Assembly: GCF_035222485.1 (NCBI RefSeq)
Contig: NC_085920.1
Location: forward strand, 4,526,001-4,590,000
Reading direction: 5' to 3'
From: Podospora pseudoanserina
Lineage: Eukaryota; Ascomycota; Sordariomycetes; Sordariales; Podosporaceae
DNA length: 64,000 nucleotides
The position numbers were made by a program, and so were the translations under genes. Below are positions 48,383-58,860 of the stretch, piece after piece. The first letter of the stretch is position 1. The number at the start of each line of letters is the position of its first letter. The notes beneath the pieces were generated by a model. It had not been told where the DNA came from. It did no database searches and was given only the letters and a program-made list of their open reading frames with translations.

Positions 48383-48568
48383 ACATCGATATCAGATGGT
48401 TGTGGTAACATTTGGTGTTGCTGAAGGAAGGCGTAACTAAAACACGGTCGCCTGAGTGCGCTCAACTGGCTAGGTAGACCGCGAGCAGATGGCGTAAACG
48501 CCTCTCGCTCAACAACTGATGACTCCGATGATGTGAATCACCGCCAGCCTGGCCACATCGATATCAGA
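48383..48568. repeat. 14-bp direct repeat, two copies
   Basis: ACATCGATATCAGA occurs exactly at 48383-48396 and 48555-48568, the starts 172 bp apart. It contains overlapping ATCGAT and GATATC palindromes. Possibly a regulatory site. Confidence 0.7.
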
Positions 48569-48601
48569 AACAGCCACCGGGTATCTACGCCAAAGTATGA
48601 C

Positions 48602-48609
48602 TTCTTGAA
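48602..48609 (+). promoter_or_regulatory. heat-shock-element-like site (TTCnnGAA)
   Basis: TTCTTGAA forms a two-unit HSE about 540 bp upstream of the small heat-shock gene start. Confidence 0.4.
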
Positions 48610-48728
48610 AGAGCAAAAAGCATGCAAAATCTAGGTAATTTCCAGTTCTGATTTGTCCATTTGCTAGGCAGTATGAAAGTCTAAAGTTGATTCTCATTTT
48701 GTTTTTGGATGAGTTGTGGTGGAATTTG

Positions 48729-48746
48729 GAACCTTCTGGAGCCTTC
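48729..48746 (+). promoter_or_regulatory. heat-shock element, four units
   Basis: GAAccTTCtgGAGccTTC gives four alternating 5-bp HSE units with one mismatch (GAG for GAA), about 405 bp upstream of the start codon. This is the strongest Hsf1 site candidate in the promoter. Confidence 0.75.
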
Positions 48747-48871
48747 GCAAGTCAGCCCTCCTTCCTTTTGTTTCTGGCAAGTCGACCTGCAAATGCAGTG
48801 TGTGTAGCAAATTATGATGCAAACACCTCTTTCTGCAGCGTGTCATGCTTCTGCCCGGAGCATCAGGTCCT

Positions 48872-48879
48872 TTCTAGAA
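48872..48879 (+). promoter_or_regulatory. heat-shock-element-like site (TTCnnGAA)
   Basis: TTCTAGAA, a perfect two-unit HSE, lies about 90 bp upstream of the TATA-like box of the small heat-shock gene. Confidence 0.55.
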
Positions 48880-48968
48880 GCTACAGGTAGCATCATACTC
48901 TTTTCTTTTTGCTGTGGGCTTGACGCTTGTGGAAAACGCCATCAGGCTTGACCAAAGCTCCTTTCAAG

Positions 48969-48976
48969 TATATTAA
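48969..48976 (+). promoter_or_regulatory. TATA-like box of the small heat-shock gene
   Basis: TATATTAA lies 175 nt before the start codon, downstream of the HSEs. The position fits a TATA box with a leader of about 140 nt. Confidence 0.55.
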
Positions 48977-49150
48977 GCCTTTGAATCTCTTTCAATCTCT
49001 CCAACTCTTTTCTCCCCAGATCAACAAAGCAAAACAAAGCGACCACAACAAGCTCTCAGCTCTCAAACGCACTTCAATCTTCCTCGCTCTTCATAACAAC
49101 TTTCCAATTCTCACAACTCAATAACAACAACCTTCAACCACTCTTTAAAA

Positions 49151-49825
49151 ATGTTCTCCCGCAGCTTCTACGGTGCCGACCCCAGCTTCACTCCCCTCTT
49201 CCGCCTCCTTGACGACTTTGACAACTACTCGCGCGAAGTCCAAGGTAACGGCAACGACCACCACCAGAACGGATCCCGCAACTCTCGCCGCGCCATTCGC
49301 ACCTTCACCCCCAAGTTCGACATCAGCGAGTCGGCTGATGCCTACGAGCTCCACGGCGAGCTCCCTGGCATTGCCCGCGAGGACCTGAGCATCGAGTTCA
49401 CCGACCCCCAGACCATTGTGATCAAGGGCAAGGTGGAGAGAACCCGCACCGCCGGAACCCCTCCCGCGGGTCTCCTCGAGAACAACGGCCAAGCCAGCAA
49501 GGCCATCACCGAGAGCGGCGAGGACCAGCACCCTTCTCACAAGGTCACCGTCGAGGATGAGAAGCCCGAGGACGAGAAGGCCACCAGCACCACCACCGTG
49601 GCCAAGACCGGCGAGAACAAGGAGGCTGCCACCCACCACAAGAACAAGCAGCCCGAGACCAAGTTCTGGCTCCAGGAGCGCTCGATCGGCGAGTTTAGCC
49701 GCACTTTCAGCTTCCCCAGCCGGGTCGAGCTCGACGGTGTCAAGGCTGGCCTCGACAATGGCATCTTGACTGTTGTGGTGCCCAAGGCGAAGAAGCCTCA
49801 GGTCCACAAGGTTCCGATCTGCTAG
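49151..49825 (+). CDS. hsp30: small heat-shock protein, Hsp30/Hsp20 family
   Basis: An intronless gene of 224 residues with codon use strongly biased to C/G endings, as expected of a highly expressed chaperone. ATP-independent holdase that binds unfolding proteins in the cytosol. The alpha-crystallin domain starts around residue 55 (FTPKFDISESADAYELHGELPGIAREDLSIEF) and resumes near residue 168 (FWLQERSIGEFSRTFSFPSRVELDGVKAGLDNGILTVVVPK) with the A-x-x-x-n-G-I-L-T/V motif. The two halves are split by about 70 residues of Glu/Lys/Thr-rich linker, as in Neurospora Hsp30. The ends are short. Upstream heat-shock elements support heat induction, likely by Hsf1. Confidence 0.96.
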   Translation: MFSRSFYGADPSFTPLFRLLDDFDNYSREVQGNGNDHHQNGSRNSRRAIRTFTPKFDISESADAYELHGELPGIAREDLSIEFTDPQTIVIKGKVERTRTAGTPPAGLLENNGQASKAITESGEDQHPSHKVTVEDEKPEDEKATSTTTVAKTGENKEAATHHKNKQPETKFWLQERSIGEFSRTFSFPSRVELDGVKAGLDNGILTVVVPKAKKPQVHKVPIC

Positions 49826-50478
49826 ATTCAGTTCTGAGGACTTGCCAAGTGAGAGGCATGGAAGATATGAGTTGCTCGGAATGATGGAAATGCATGGTGT
49901 TATGGAATTGGTACTTATGAGCATTACTAGGCGTCTTTTGGAAGGTATCGAGTTAGGCACGCGCAAGATACGGAGGATTTTACTCGGCACAGTATCGGGT
50001 TAGTTAATGGGATTGTGGAGGAGGATGATTGATCATGCATGAGATTTGGTGCCTGACAGTACATGGTAGTCTCACGGCTTTGGTAGTGAATGAAAATAAG
50101 TTTTCGTTATAATCTTTTCCCTCGATTGATGTGACTTGGATTGCGATCTGACATGCATGTCTCTCCATGAATTGTTACCGAGAAGAATTGTGCAGCGGTT
50201 GAGGTGCAAAGAACCTTCTCCGGTTCCGATTCATGATTGGCTATCGTGTACACGAAGCGACAGCTTCTTATGAATGGAGGGCAATGCCATCAATTGCGCA
50301 TTCGCTGACGACATCGGAGCTAAGACGGATATGATGTTCTTGGAAGCGTATCAGCTGATAGTGTAACCTCTGTATCTCTAACTGTAAGTAAACAACGTAC
50401 GTACAATCAGATTGATCACCTTTTTCCCACGAGACAATACAAATACAACATTTTTGCAAAAAGATCTCCCAAGATACC
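49826..50478. other. intergenic region
   Basis: 653 bp, AT-rich, containing the hsp30 3' end and the promoter of the methyltransferase gene. No gene or clear motif. Confidence 0.5.
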
Positions 50479-51516
50479 ATGTCCACCACTGCTATCTCGT
50501 TCCGGCTCCCCAAAGCTGCGAGCCAAGGCTTCCAGAACGCTTCTGCTTACGACACCCACCGGCCCTCATACCCTCAAGAAGCCGTTACTTCGTTACTTTC
50601 CGCGCTGGGACTGCTGGGCAAGCAAAATACCAAGATCCTCGAGATTGCCGCTGGCACGGGGAAGTTCACCGAGCTGCTTGCCAACCGAGAGGAGGGATTC
50701 AACGTGATAGCCGTTGAGCCCCACGGGGACATGAGGGGTCAGCTCACTGGGAAGGGGCTAAAGGGTGTCGATGTGAGGGATGGTCATGCGGGAAGGTTGG
50801 CGGTGGAGGATGAGGAGTGGGCGGATGGGTATATTGCTGCGCAGAGCTTTCATTGGTGAGCCTCTCTTTTGTCGCGTCTTGGAAGTGAGAGAGAGATATT
50901 GTTCGGGAACACTGATCAACGCGACGAGGGGACAATAGGTTCGCAAATGAGGAGACGTTGAAGGAAGCTCATCGAGTCTTAAAAAAAGGGCGAGGGTTAG
51001 GTGCGATTTGGAATATTGAAGACTGTGAGTTGATGATGTTTGCTCGATGGCTCGGTTCAGTGAGCTGACAGTCACGGTAACAAAGACAACAAACCCCGTG
51101 AGTGGAAGGCAACGACTACGTGGGAGGAGAAACTGAACTCATGGTATGACTTTTCCAGACAGGAAGGAGAAATAGTAGAGCTGATCAATATTAACAGGAT
51201 TTATTCCATATCATCCGACGGCCAGCCTCGTTTCCGCGATGGCCAATGGAGAGGTGCCTTGGAGGACCAACAGCTATTCGCGCTTCCACTTAGTGAGGAA
51301 ACCGTGAAATGGATGGTGTGGCTGTCGGAGGGTGCGCTTTGGTCTCGTATCAACACTCTCAGCCAGGTGGCGATACTGGAAGGGTCAGACAGAGAGGCGG
51401 CTGTCAGGGTGTTCAAGGAGGCGCTTCAGTCACCAGATGTTGAGAGGAACGAGAAGGGAGAGATTGCTCTTCATGGCGTTACCTACTTTGTGTGGACCAA
51501 GAAGCTCGACTCTTGA
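50479..51516 (+). CDS. class I SAM-dependent methyltransferase (UbiE/Crg1-like)
   Basis: Four exons: 50479-50855, 50939-51024, 51086-51143 and 51198-51516. They close to 279 residues; introns of 83, 61 and 54 nt are GT-AG. Motif I (ILEIAAGTGKFTE, about residues 53-65) binds SAM. An acidic post-motif end (IAVEPHGDM) and a later motif (YIAAQSFHWF, with the Trp completed by splicing) follow, then the RVLKKGRGLGAIWNIED strand. The fold and N-terminal FQNASAYDTHRPSYP match small fungal methyltransferases related to yeast Crg1/Tmt1 and UbiE. The substrate cannot be told; relatives act on carboxyl groups, ubiquinone precursors or secondary metabolites. No biosynthetic cluster is nearby. Converges with LSM6, leaving about 95 nt. 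Confidence 0.9.
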
Positions 51517-51611
51517 GATTTCTTCCAAACCACCAGCCCCAAAACTCCTCAGCAGGATATCAGACCCTACTCCCATGCCGCCGGATGCAGTGAATAACAG
51601 ATTTAAACATC

Positions 51612-51984
51612 TTAATTGGCAGCGATATACATGACTGGAAACATGTTAGAATCATAGTCAAAACTCATGTGTGTATTCGGTGAGGTGGTCACAACATACC
51701 GTTGTTGCCTCTGACAAAGGCGTCGCCGTAGCTTCTTCGCTTGGCGCCATTAACATACTCCTCGGTCTTTTCCAGGGCAATGTTCATGTATCCATCCACA
51801 GACTGCAGCTCCCCTATTTTCATTTTATCTGTCAGTGGGATTGTCCTCTCTCAAAAGTTGGGCGGGACTCACCCTTGTAAACAACACCTGAGTTGAGCTT
51901 GACCGTGACAGGATGTCCAATGATTTCGCTGAGCCAGCCTGATGGGTCCTTACCCTCTCCCTGAGTTATAGCGCCGTTCTCCAT
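51612..51984 (-). CDS. lsm6: Sm-like protein LSM6, U6 snRNP / mRNA decay
   Basis: Three exons, 51984-51873, 51813-51700 and 51634-51612, with introns of 59 and 65 nt, give 82 residues, the usual LSM6 length. The final exon is only 23 nt. Visible: Sm1 motif (GWLSEIIGHPVTVKLNSGVVYKGELQSVDGYMNIAL) and Sm2 motif (AFVRGNNVMYI), both built by splicing; the tail of Sm2 (VMYI) comes from the last exon. Known: Lsm6 belongs to the Lsm1-7 ring (mRNA decay) and the Lsm2-8 ring (U6 snRNA 3' end). The start at 51984 is the first ATG of the frame. The exons are too short to stand out as long open frames. Confidence 0.93.
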
Positions 51985-52761
51985 GATTAACTGAGTGACC
52001 GGTTGATAGTATTGGGCTTCACAGAATTGATGTCGTTAATTGAGCGTGGCTCTATTCTGCATGAGTGGGTTGAGTGAATGAATGAGTTGAGTGTGATGTG
52101 TTGTTGCAAGGGGTGAGTGGTTCAGTGGTGGTTGCAATCTGGGCCCACTTTCTTCTCTTTCAACACAGACACACGGGCCACGTGGAAGCTCCGGCGGCCC
52201 CTTGAAGGCAGGTGCAACTCCAGTTTCACCAACCAACATGGATGGATGAGATGTCTGCCTCAATATGATCCAACTCTGCAGTTCACCGAAGAGACATGTA
52301 TATACGTACATTTCTATCCAACTCCCAGTGAATCTGATACATTTGTATCAGTTGCAATTCTGAGAATCCTCCTTCTTGTCTTTTTCATCTCATTTTCTCC
52401 GTGACTCACTCACCATCTCATCTGGACCAGCCTTATTCACTACCTATCAACAACCTGCCCGGTCTGACACCCACCACTAACCAAGATTCCATAAGTGAAT
52501 AGAGAGCGGTTCCTATTTTGACTGGCATAAGTATCAGGAACTTGATTCCCGACTTTCTTTTCAACCATCACCTTCTTTGCTCTGCAGTAGGCCTCATCGT
52601 CCCCCCAGTCAAGCTATTCAAATCGGTCACTCATATCGGCCAAGCACCAGAGCCTGACAGTACTTCCAGCCTGCTCGTTTAATTCTATCAAAACTCTCAT
52701 TTAACTCTACTGGTCTTTAATATATACCTTCTATCTATTAGCCGGAGCTCTTCCATCCATC
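51985..52761. promoter_or_regulatory. divergent promoter region of lsm6 and the nucleotidyltransferase-fold gene
   Basis: 777 bp between divergent start codons. AT-rich near 52680-52740. No gene seen; short frames look like chance. Confidence 0.45.
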
Positions 52762-54083
52762 ATGGGCGGCTCAGCCTTCTCAGACCTGGAGAATCCTCCA
52801 TACACTCCTCACATGCCCACAGATATCTACGAGCAGATAAAGGCATCCTGTCATACCGCTCTCGAAAAGATTTTCCTCCACGTGGCCACCCCCGTCGAGG
52901 GCCCTGCCAAAGCCGACCACGGCGACATCGACATCCTCGTCGCAAACGAGCGGCGTCTCACACTTCAGGATTCCGATGAAGACACGACTCCCTCGCCCCT
53001 GCCCACACTACACACCAAGATCCGAGAAGCACTAGGCGCAGAATTCCACAAAGCCGTCCACAACACTACAAACCTAGTCGTCCCTTGGCCCGGCTCCAAC
53101 GGACAAAAACACATCCAAGTTGACGTCCGTATCTGCAAGAACGAAGAGGAGCTAGACTGGGTGAGCCCTCCCCCCTTCTTTCCCCCAGAGCACAACCCAA
53201 ACTAACATCCCCTCAACAGTACCTCTTCAAATACGGCCACGGCGACCTCTGGAACCTCCTCGGCTCCACCATCCGCCCTTTCGGCCTGACAGTAGACGAA
53301 TCCTCCCTCTGGATCCGCATCCCAGAAATCGAAAAATTCGACCGCAAAAAGGCCAAAATCCTCCTCACCAAATCCCCAACCGCAATCCTCACCTTCCTCG
53401 GCATCAGTCTCGAGCCGTTCAAGTCCGGCAAGCCTTTCCCAACGGTGGAGACCCTCTACGAGTACGTAACCACCTGCCGCTACTTTTTTGTCCGCCCCGC
53501 CTCGGAAGAAAATGACGGCGATGGCGCTGGCCTTGTAGGAGGCGAGGAAGGCGTCAAAAAGCTCAAGAGCAATGACCGGCAGAGGATGAGGCAGCGGGCT
53601 GTGTACAGGAGGTGGATAGAGGAGTATATCCCCAGTCTTCGGGAGCAGGGCCTGCACGTCAGGTCGGATGTCTCGGTCAAGAAGATGCGCGCCTCGGTGC
53701 AGGAGGACGCTTTTGCCGCGTTTGACGTGGAGGTGGAGTGGAACGCACGACTGAAGGACTGGCGGTTGCAGAAGAATGTGGAGGCGACGAGGAAGTTGAT
53801 CAAGGAGGTCATACCTGCCGACGTTACGGATGTGAATTATAGGGGTTGCTTGCTGTCTGGGTTGAAGAAGATCATTATGGAGGATGGCGATTCAACTGGG
53901 CTCGATTTCGTTTCCCGCCCAGACTTCAAAAATGAGGATGGGCTTTATGACGAGGAGGTTATCCGGCATTTTGTGGAGGAAAAGATTGACGAGGTAGGCA
54001 AGGTGGCGTTGGAAGTGCAGCTGGAGAGGTCAAGGGCAGTGATGCAAAAAAAAAGGGAGAAGATGGCAAGCGCCGCAGAATAG
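52762..54083 (+). CDS. nucleotidyltransferase-fold protein, function unknown
   Basis: Two exons, 52762-53160 and 53220-54083, with a 59-nt GT-AG intron, give 420 residues. Not a named family that I recognise. The N-terminal part looks like a DNA-polymerase-beta-type nucleotidyltransferase: GDIDILV (D55/D57) as the two-Asp motif and QVDVRI (D121) as the third carboxylate. These are the metal ligands in active members, so activity is plausible. The rest is helical: a segment FKYGHGDLWNLLGSTIRPFGLTVDESSLWIRIPE, then a long basic region and an acidic C-terminus. Similar two-part proteins occur in other fungi without assigned substrates. The start at 52762 is the first ATG. Confidence 0.8.
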
Positions 54084-54331
54084 GCGTTTCAAAGGGGAGG
54101 AATGATGACATGAGGAACGAGATACCGCATTGTCACTATACTTAGCAAATCATAGCTTCGCTCAAAGAGCATTGTAATTCCACACTCATATTACCCGCCG
54201 CTTTTTTGCAACCCCCTCAGATCATGTCAGTCTGTCCAGTAGATACAATTTAGTAACTGCTTTGCATACGTTCCACATCATGAATTCCAGCAAATGTTCC
54301 CAGCAAATCCACACAGCTAAATTAGACAATA

Positions 54332-57300
54332 TTACCAGTCAAAATCCGACGACCCCCCGGCATCTTCCATCTCAATATCCTCTTCCTCGCCTTCCATCTC
54401 ACAATCACCACTGAGGCCCCCACCCTCACCGACATACTCTGCAAGACCATCAAGAGCCGCCTGCCTAGCATCTCGCATCGCCTGCTCCAACATGGCCCTC
54501 ACATCAATAGACGGGTCCCCGTTCTTAGCTCTCTCCAACACACCTCTAGGCAGCGCGAGAAGCCACCTTGTCAAAAAAGTTGCCTCGATCTGCCTTTGCA
54601 ACTCTTCACCCGAGAGCCTTGCTGGCACCTGCGTCAAGCTGACCCCAGCCTCCAACATCTCGACAATCTCATCCGCTCGATTCAGAATGCGGGCCGGTAT
54701 GCCTCGCATCTCGGCACACTTTATTCCCAAACTTGATGGGCCCCGCCCCGGCAAGAGACGATGCAAGTATGTGACCTGGTCCTCGATCGCATCTGCACCC
54801 AGGTTGAGACGAACATCCATGTGCGCCAAAGCAAGGTCGTCTTCTTGGTAGCCATCGAGTAGGCCATTTTCGAACACCTCATGAAAGTGCGTTGCTGCAA
54901 GAACCTTTGGTTGCTGCGATTTCCCAAGCTCGATAAAATGGGACAGATAAGAAGCGAGAAGAGCCGCGCCGTTTGATGCCGTGGTGCCCTTTCCAAACTC
55001 GTCCACTACAAGTAAGCTCCTCTTTGTGGCAAAATTCAACGCAAAAGCTGCCTGCTTTATATCGATCATAAAAGCACTTTGGTCGTCGAGAACTGTCTCG
55101 CGCGTCAGAATTCTCGTCAGTATGCGGTCCGTCAGACCTATTGTGGCTCTCCCTGCAGGGACAAAACTCCCCACATGGGCCAGCTGTACAATGAGCGCAA
55201 CCTGTTTCATGTAGACGCTCTTGCCTGAATCATTGGGGCCGGTGAGTACTAACATACACGGCTTGCCTTCGTACACCGTAAAGTCTTCCTCGTCGGATAC
55301 CTCGGAGCCATACAACCCGGTACTAGAAGCGCGTTGGGACAAAGTCGAGGGGCGTGATGGGGCTTGTGTAGTTGGCCAGCTGAAAGAAATCTCTGGGGAG
55401 GATATGGATCGGGAAGCCGACATGAAGCTTGCTTCGGTCCTCTGATAGTTTTCCAATTCGTCCATGGTGTTTTCCTTCTCTTCACCGCCCATATCTTCCT
55501 GGTCCGGGTCGAGGGACATGCGGTTATACCCGTCATCATCAACGAGGCTGTCATTGTACCAAAAACTGTCATTCATGTTCAAGTCGTGTGTGTTCTTGGT
55601 GGAGCATATAGAAGCGGTCTCATCAGCCCCTTCCATGCACTCGTCTTCGTCCAGGCTTCCATGTAGCTTGGTTTTCCCAAACCCACCTCGCAAACTACAA
55701 TTGTTGGGTATAAATGACGGAACTACCAACTCTTGGAGGGGGTGGCGTCCGTCGATAATGTCGATGATGTTGGAAGTGGTCATCGTAGGTGCCACCCAGT
55801 TGTACTTTTCCGCCGCGGAGGCCAATGCTGACAGACTGTCAAGTTCACCGTATATTTCCGAGGCGGCGAGGATTGCCTTTTCCTGCTCTCGAACATGGCC
55901 AGATAGCTCCATGACCAGAAGCATTTCTTCTTCGGTGATGTAGGATGGTAAGTCGCCATATTGTGAGTCGAGATCGTGCATCAGCTTGTTCTTGTAATAG
56001 GCGACTCCTTCGGTCACAAAGACCAGTTCCCATTCATCATCGAGGAGGTCATGCCCATAGTAGACCCCCACGCCGGTATCTGGCTTGATGGCAACACCGA
56101 TAAGAAAGCCCGACTGTTCCATGACGGTGCAGTGTAGAATATGTTTGTTTGCCCACCTGGGAGCCTCCCTCGCAATGTTATCCCTGATATCAGGAAGCAT
56201 GTCACAGACCTCCGCCAACTCTTGCCTAAGCTGATCCAGTCCAGGGCTTGCACCCGACAAAATTATGGTACGTTGGCTGTCCTTGGAAGCCTCGAAGTCA
56301 AATGTTCTCATGATTTTGTCGGCAAGAAGAAGAAACGGACGAGGATCAATCGTGTCGCAGATCTGTAGAAATCAGTCAGCTTGAAGTTAGTTTTCAACAT
56401 TGAAGTGCTAATGGCTTGCCTTGGAGATGATCTCAAGCCCCGAGGTGCGGACAAGTGAGGTCACGGCCTGGTGAACGTTGGCAGCAACTGTAGCAAAGCG
56501 AACCACAGCTTTCCAGTCGCCCATTCGGAGCGACAGATGGCCCCTTACACGATCCACGCCTTTCTTTACGTGGAGCAGCAGTGTCTTGGGACTCTTCAAC
56601 CTCTTGAGCAGTTTGCGCATACTCTTCACAATTGAAACATTCTCTGGATCCAACATCATATGAATCGTCGACTGGCGTTGATGTATCACGTCGAGGTTGA
56701 GACTTGGCCGCAGCAGCATCTGGCGCACTTTCTGCTTTCCCTGCGTCGTTGATGCCAGCGAGGCCAGAAGGTCCGCTACAGAGAGGTTTTCTTTGGCTCG
56801 TGGTTCGTCGCTAGACCCGCGGAGTCCAGGAATGGCTTGAAGATGCGGACGTATAATGTTAAGCGATATCAGGGCATCGGCGCCGAGCAGCATGGTATCT
56901 GTGGAAAGGTTCATCTTGATACGTTTCACCCGGAACGGAACCTTCCCTTCTTCACCGGAGCAGGACTCTTCCTCCACTGCCCTTCGGCGTTCGAGGTCGG
57001 TGAGAACTGCCCCAGCACACCCTACAGAAAGCTGGCTTTCCAAATTGATGATTCTTGCCAAGCGCACAAGGTTGATATGGCTAGAAGACCCAATGCATTG
57101 AATAGGCTCTTCCTCTCCAGACTGCACCTGAAGGGGGTCGGGCTCTTGCGACTCGTCCGAGAAAATGCCGACATTGGCTAATAGCTCTCTCGCTGTGTCG
57201 TAGTTGAACTGTGCTGAAACAAGGTGGCGTAGAATATACGGGCCTTTGTCTGTACGTGATGTCTGATCATCATCGAACTTTTGTGCGTTTGGTTCGAGAA

Positions 57301-58417
57301 ATTGAACTAGTGAATCCGCTGCACGATTGGAAATGAGAACCGAGGTTGGCTCCAGGTGAAGGAGAAAGGTTTCAACAGTCTCTATGCCTCCCATGGCTAT
57401 GTCGTCCTCAAGAAACAGCGTTTCATCCACGGCGCTATAGTAAGCACAGCCCACTTTGCCCTCCCGATCCATGTTGACGGCCATGATGACTTCATTCAGA
57501 GTGTCATGGTCGTGGCTAACGCTTTCATCCACAGTTATGCCCCCATAATACGAAGGAGTGTTCTGTCTCGAGCTCATGTACGTGGACTCCCGTGATTGCC
57601 ATGGCCGGCGCCTGGATGCTGCTCTCGAAGGCTCCGTGGAAGTCGTTACTGATGAAGTTGACGAGATGGAAAAGTATTGGCTCGACCGGATAGATGGAGT
57701 CTCTAACTGGGATTTTCTCCGCCGACGACTTTCTCCTGTGGCTGTCCAGGAGTTTGACCTGCTGCTTTTGAATTCTTTGGAGATGCCAGACCGCAAAGTG
57801 GACTTTGAACGTCGGGAAGGAGATGAGGACCTCGAGTGCCGCGAAGTAGACAGTGACCTTGAACGTCGCGACGACGACTTCGACCTACCATTGGCAGAGG
57901 GAGTGGTGCTTGTAGAGGAAGATCGAGAACTCCTATGGCGGACCTGTTCTCGTGAGCTTCTGGACGGATGGCTGCTAGTATGAAGTCCCGATTCATGTCG
58001 CGACAGCAAGGAATGGGACGCATTGTCCTGGTGAGAAGGTTGAGATTCTGCAAGTCTGTCTGCATCTTGATAATTGTGAGGGGTGAAGTAGCGAGAAGTT
58101 GACAATGATTCTGCATAGTCCGAAGACAATTGGCGAGATGACGGCGTGTGATCCGTTAGGGCATAACCTGATGAAGCATATTCCGATGATCGATAGCTCA
58201 AAGATGTATCAGGGGCGGGGTGTATGATATCTTCAGAACCAGAAAGGTTGTGCGATGCCGACAAAGTCCGGCCACGCTCGACTGACGAGTCTAACAAGGA
58301 TACCGGGGAGGAAGGGTAGTCGGAGGTCTGCGGGGATAGCAAATGAGAAGCAGTCGAGTATGCACTCCTGGTGCTTCGGGCACTCCGGCCACTGCGGGCG
58401 CTTTCACTGGGTGGCAT
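54332..58417 (-). CDS. msh5: MutS homologue MSH5 with a Ser/Arg-rich N-terminal extension
   Basis: Two exons, 58417-56420 and 56362-54332, joined through a 57-nt GC-AG intron (donor GCAAGC), encode 1342 residues; typical MSH5 is about 800-950. Known: Msh4-Msh5 clamps stabilise Holliday-junction intermediates and promote crossovers in meiosis. Seen: an N-terminal ~280 residues rich in Ser/Arg (SRSLSTSRHSRSSSPSRRSK), then MutS connector and core, including the lever region. The ATPase carries the Walker A TGPNDSGKS (about residue 1040), QSAFMIDIKQAAFAL, and Walker B DEFGKGT (about 1119). About 150 Asp/Ser-rich residues are inserted before Walker A, after GRHPLQELVVPSF. A Glu-rich tail ends the protein. 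The GC donor is needed to keep frame (SK-ICDTIDPRPF); the GT-only reading ends in a stop. Confidence 0.92.
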
Positions 58418-58860
58418 CTGTGCTGTTTGTACAGCTTTGGCCTTGAAGTGAGGTAGGGCTGACTGATAGTCGAGATGCCGACTAAAGCTGTTGTACTGGT
58501 CGTGGGTGATTCAGAGGTAAAATCCCCGACTGGGCCCAGAATCCGCGACACAGGGCTAAGGCAGAAACATAACATATACAACAGAAGGGGATTCTCGGAT
58601 GTTGAAAGGGATGATTGAAGAAAATACAGGCGGTAAAGCGGACAAAACATCTCGGGCTGTCTTGTCTGTTTGCTGTATTTTGGGAGGAAGGAGCTTCCTG
58701 CCCCAAACCCCCTCCTTCCTGCTGAAGCATGACACACTCACAAGTAAAAACTGGGAATCGATTCCTGCTGTACTCCGTCCTCAACAAAACCATCTAGCAG
58801 AGGTAGAAAATATCAAAACAACCATGGATCATGTTCCAAACAATCCAGTGATTCCCACCC
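58418..58860. other. intergenic region between msh5 and emc5
   Basis: 443 bp containing the msh5 promoter and the emc5 3' end. No other feature recognised. Confidence 0.5.

Larger units (their letters stand above)
47952..49150. promoter_or_regulatory. promoter and leader of the small heat-shock gene
   Basis: About 1.2 kb between the YTH gene and hsp30. It carries several heat-shock-element matches, a TATA-like box and a 14-bp direct repeat, listed separately. A long CA/TC-rich leader (49010-49150) precedes the ATG, typical of heat-shock transcripts. No gene seen. Confidence 0.6.

Noticed and set aside
49145-49990. 281-codon minus-strand frame antisense to the small heat-shock gene
   Set aside because: It arises from the strong third-position GC bias of the real gene; Leu/Ala/Gly/Val-rich with no domain.
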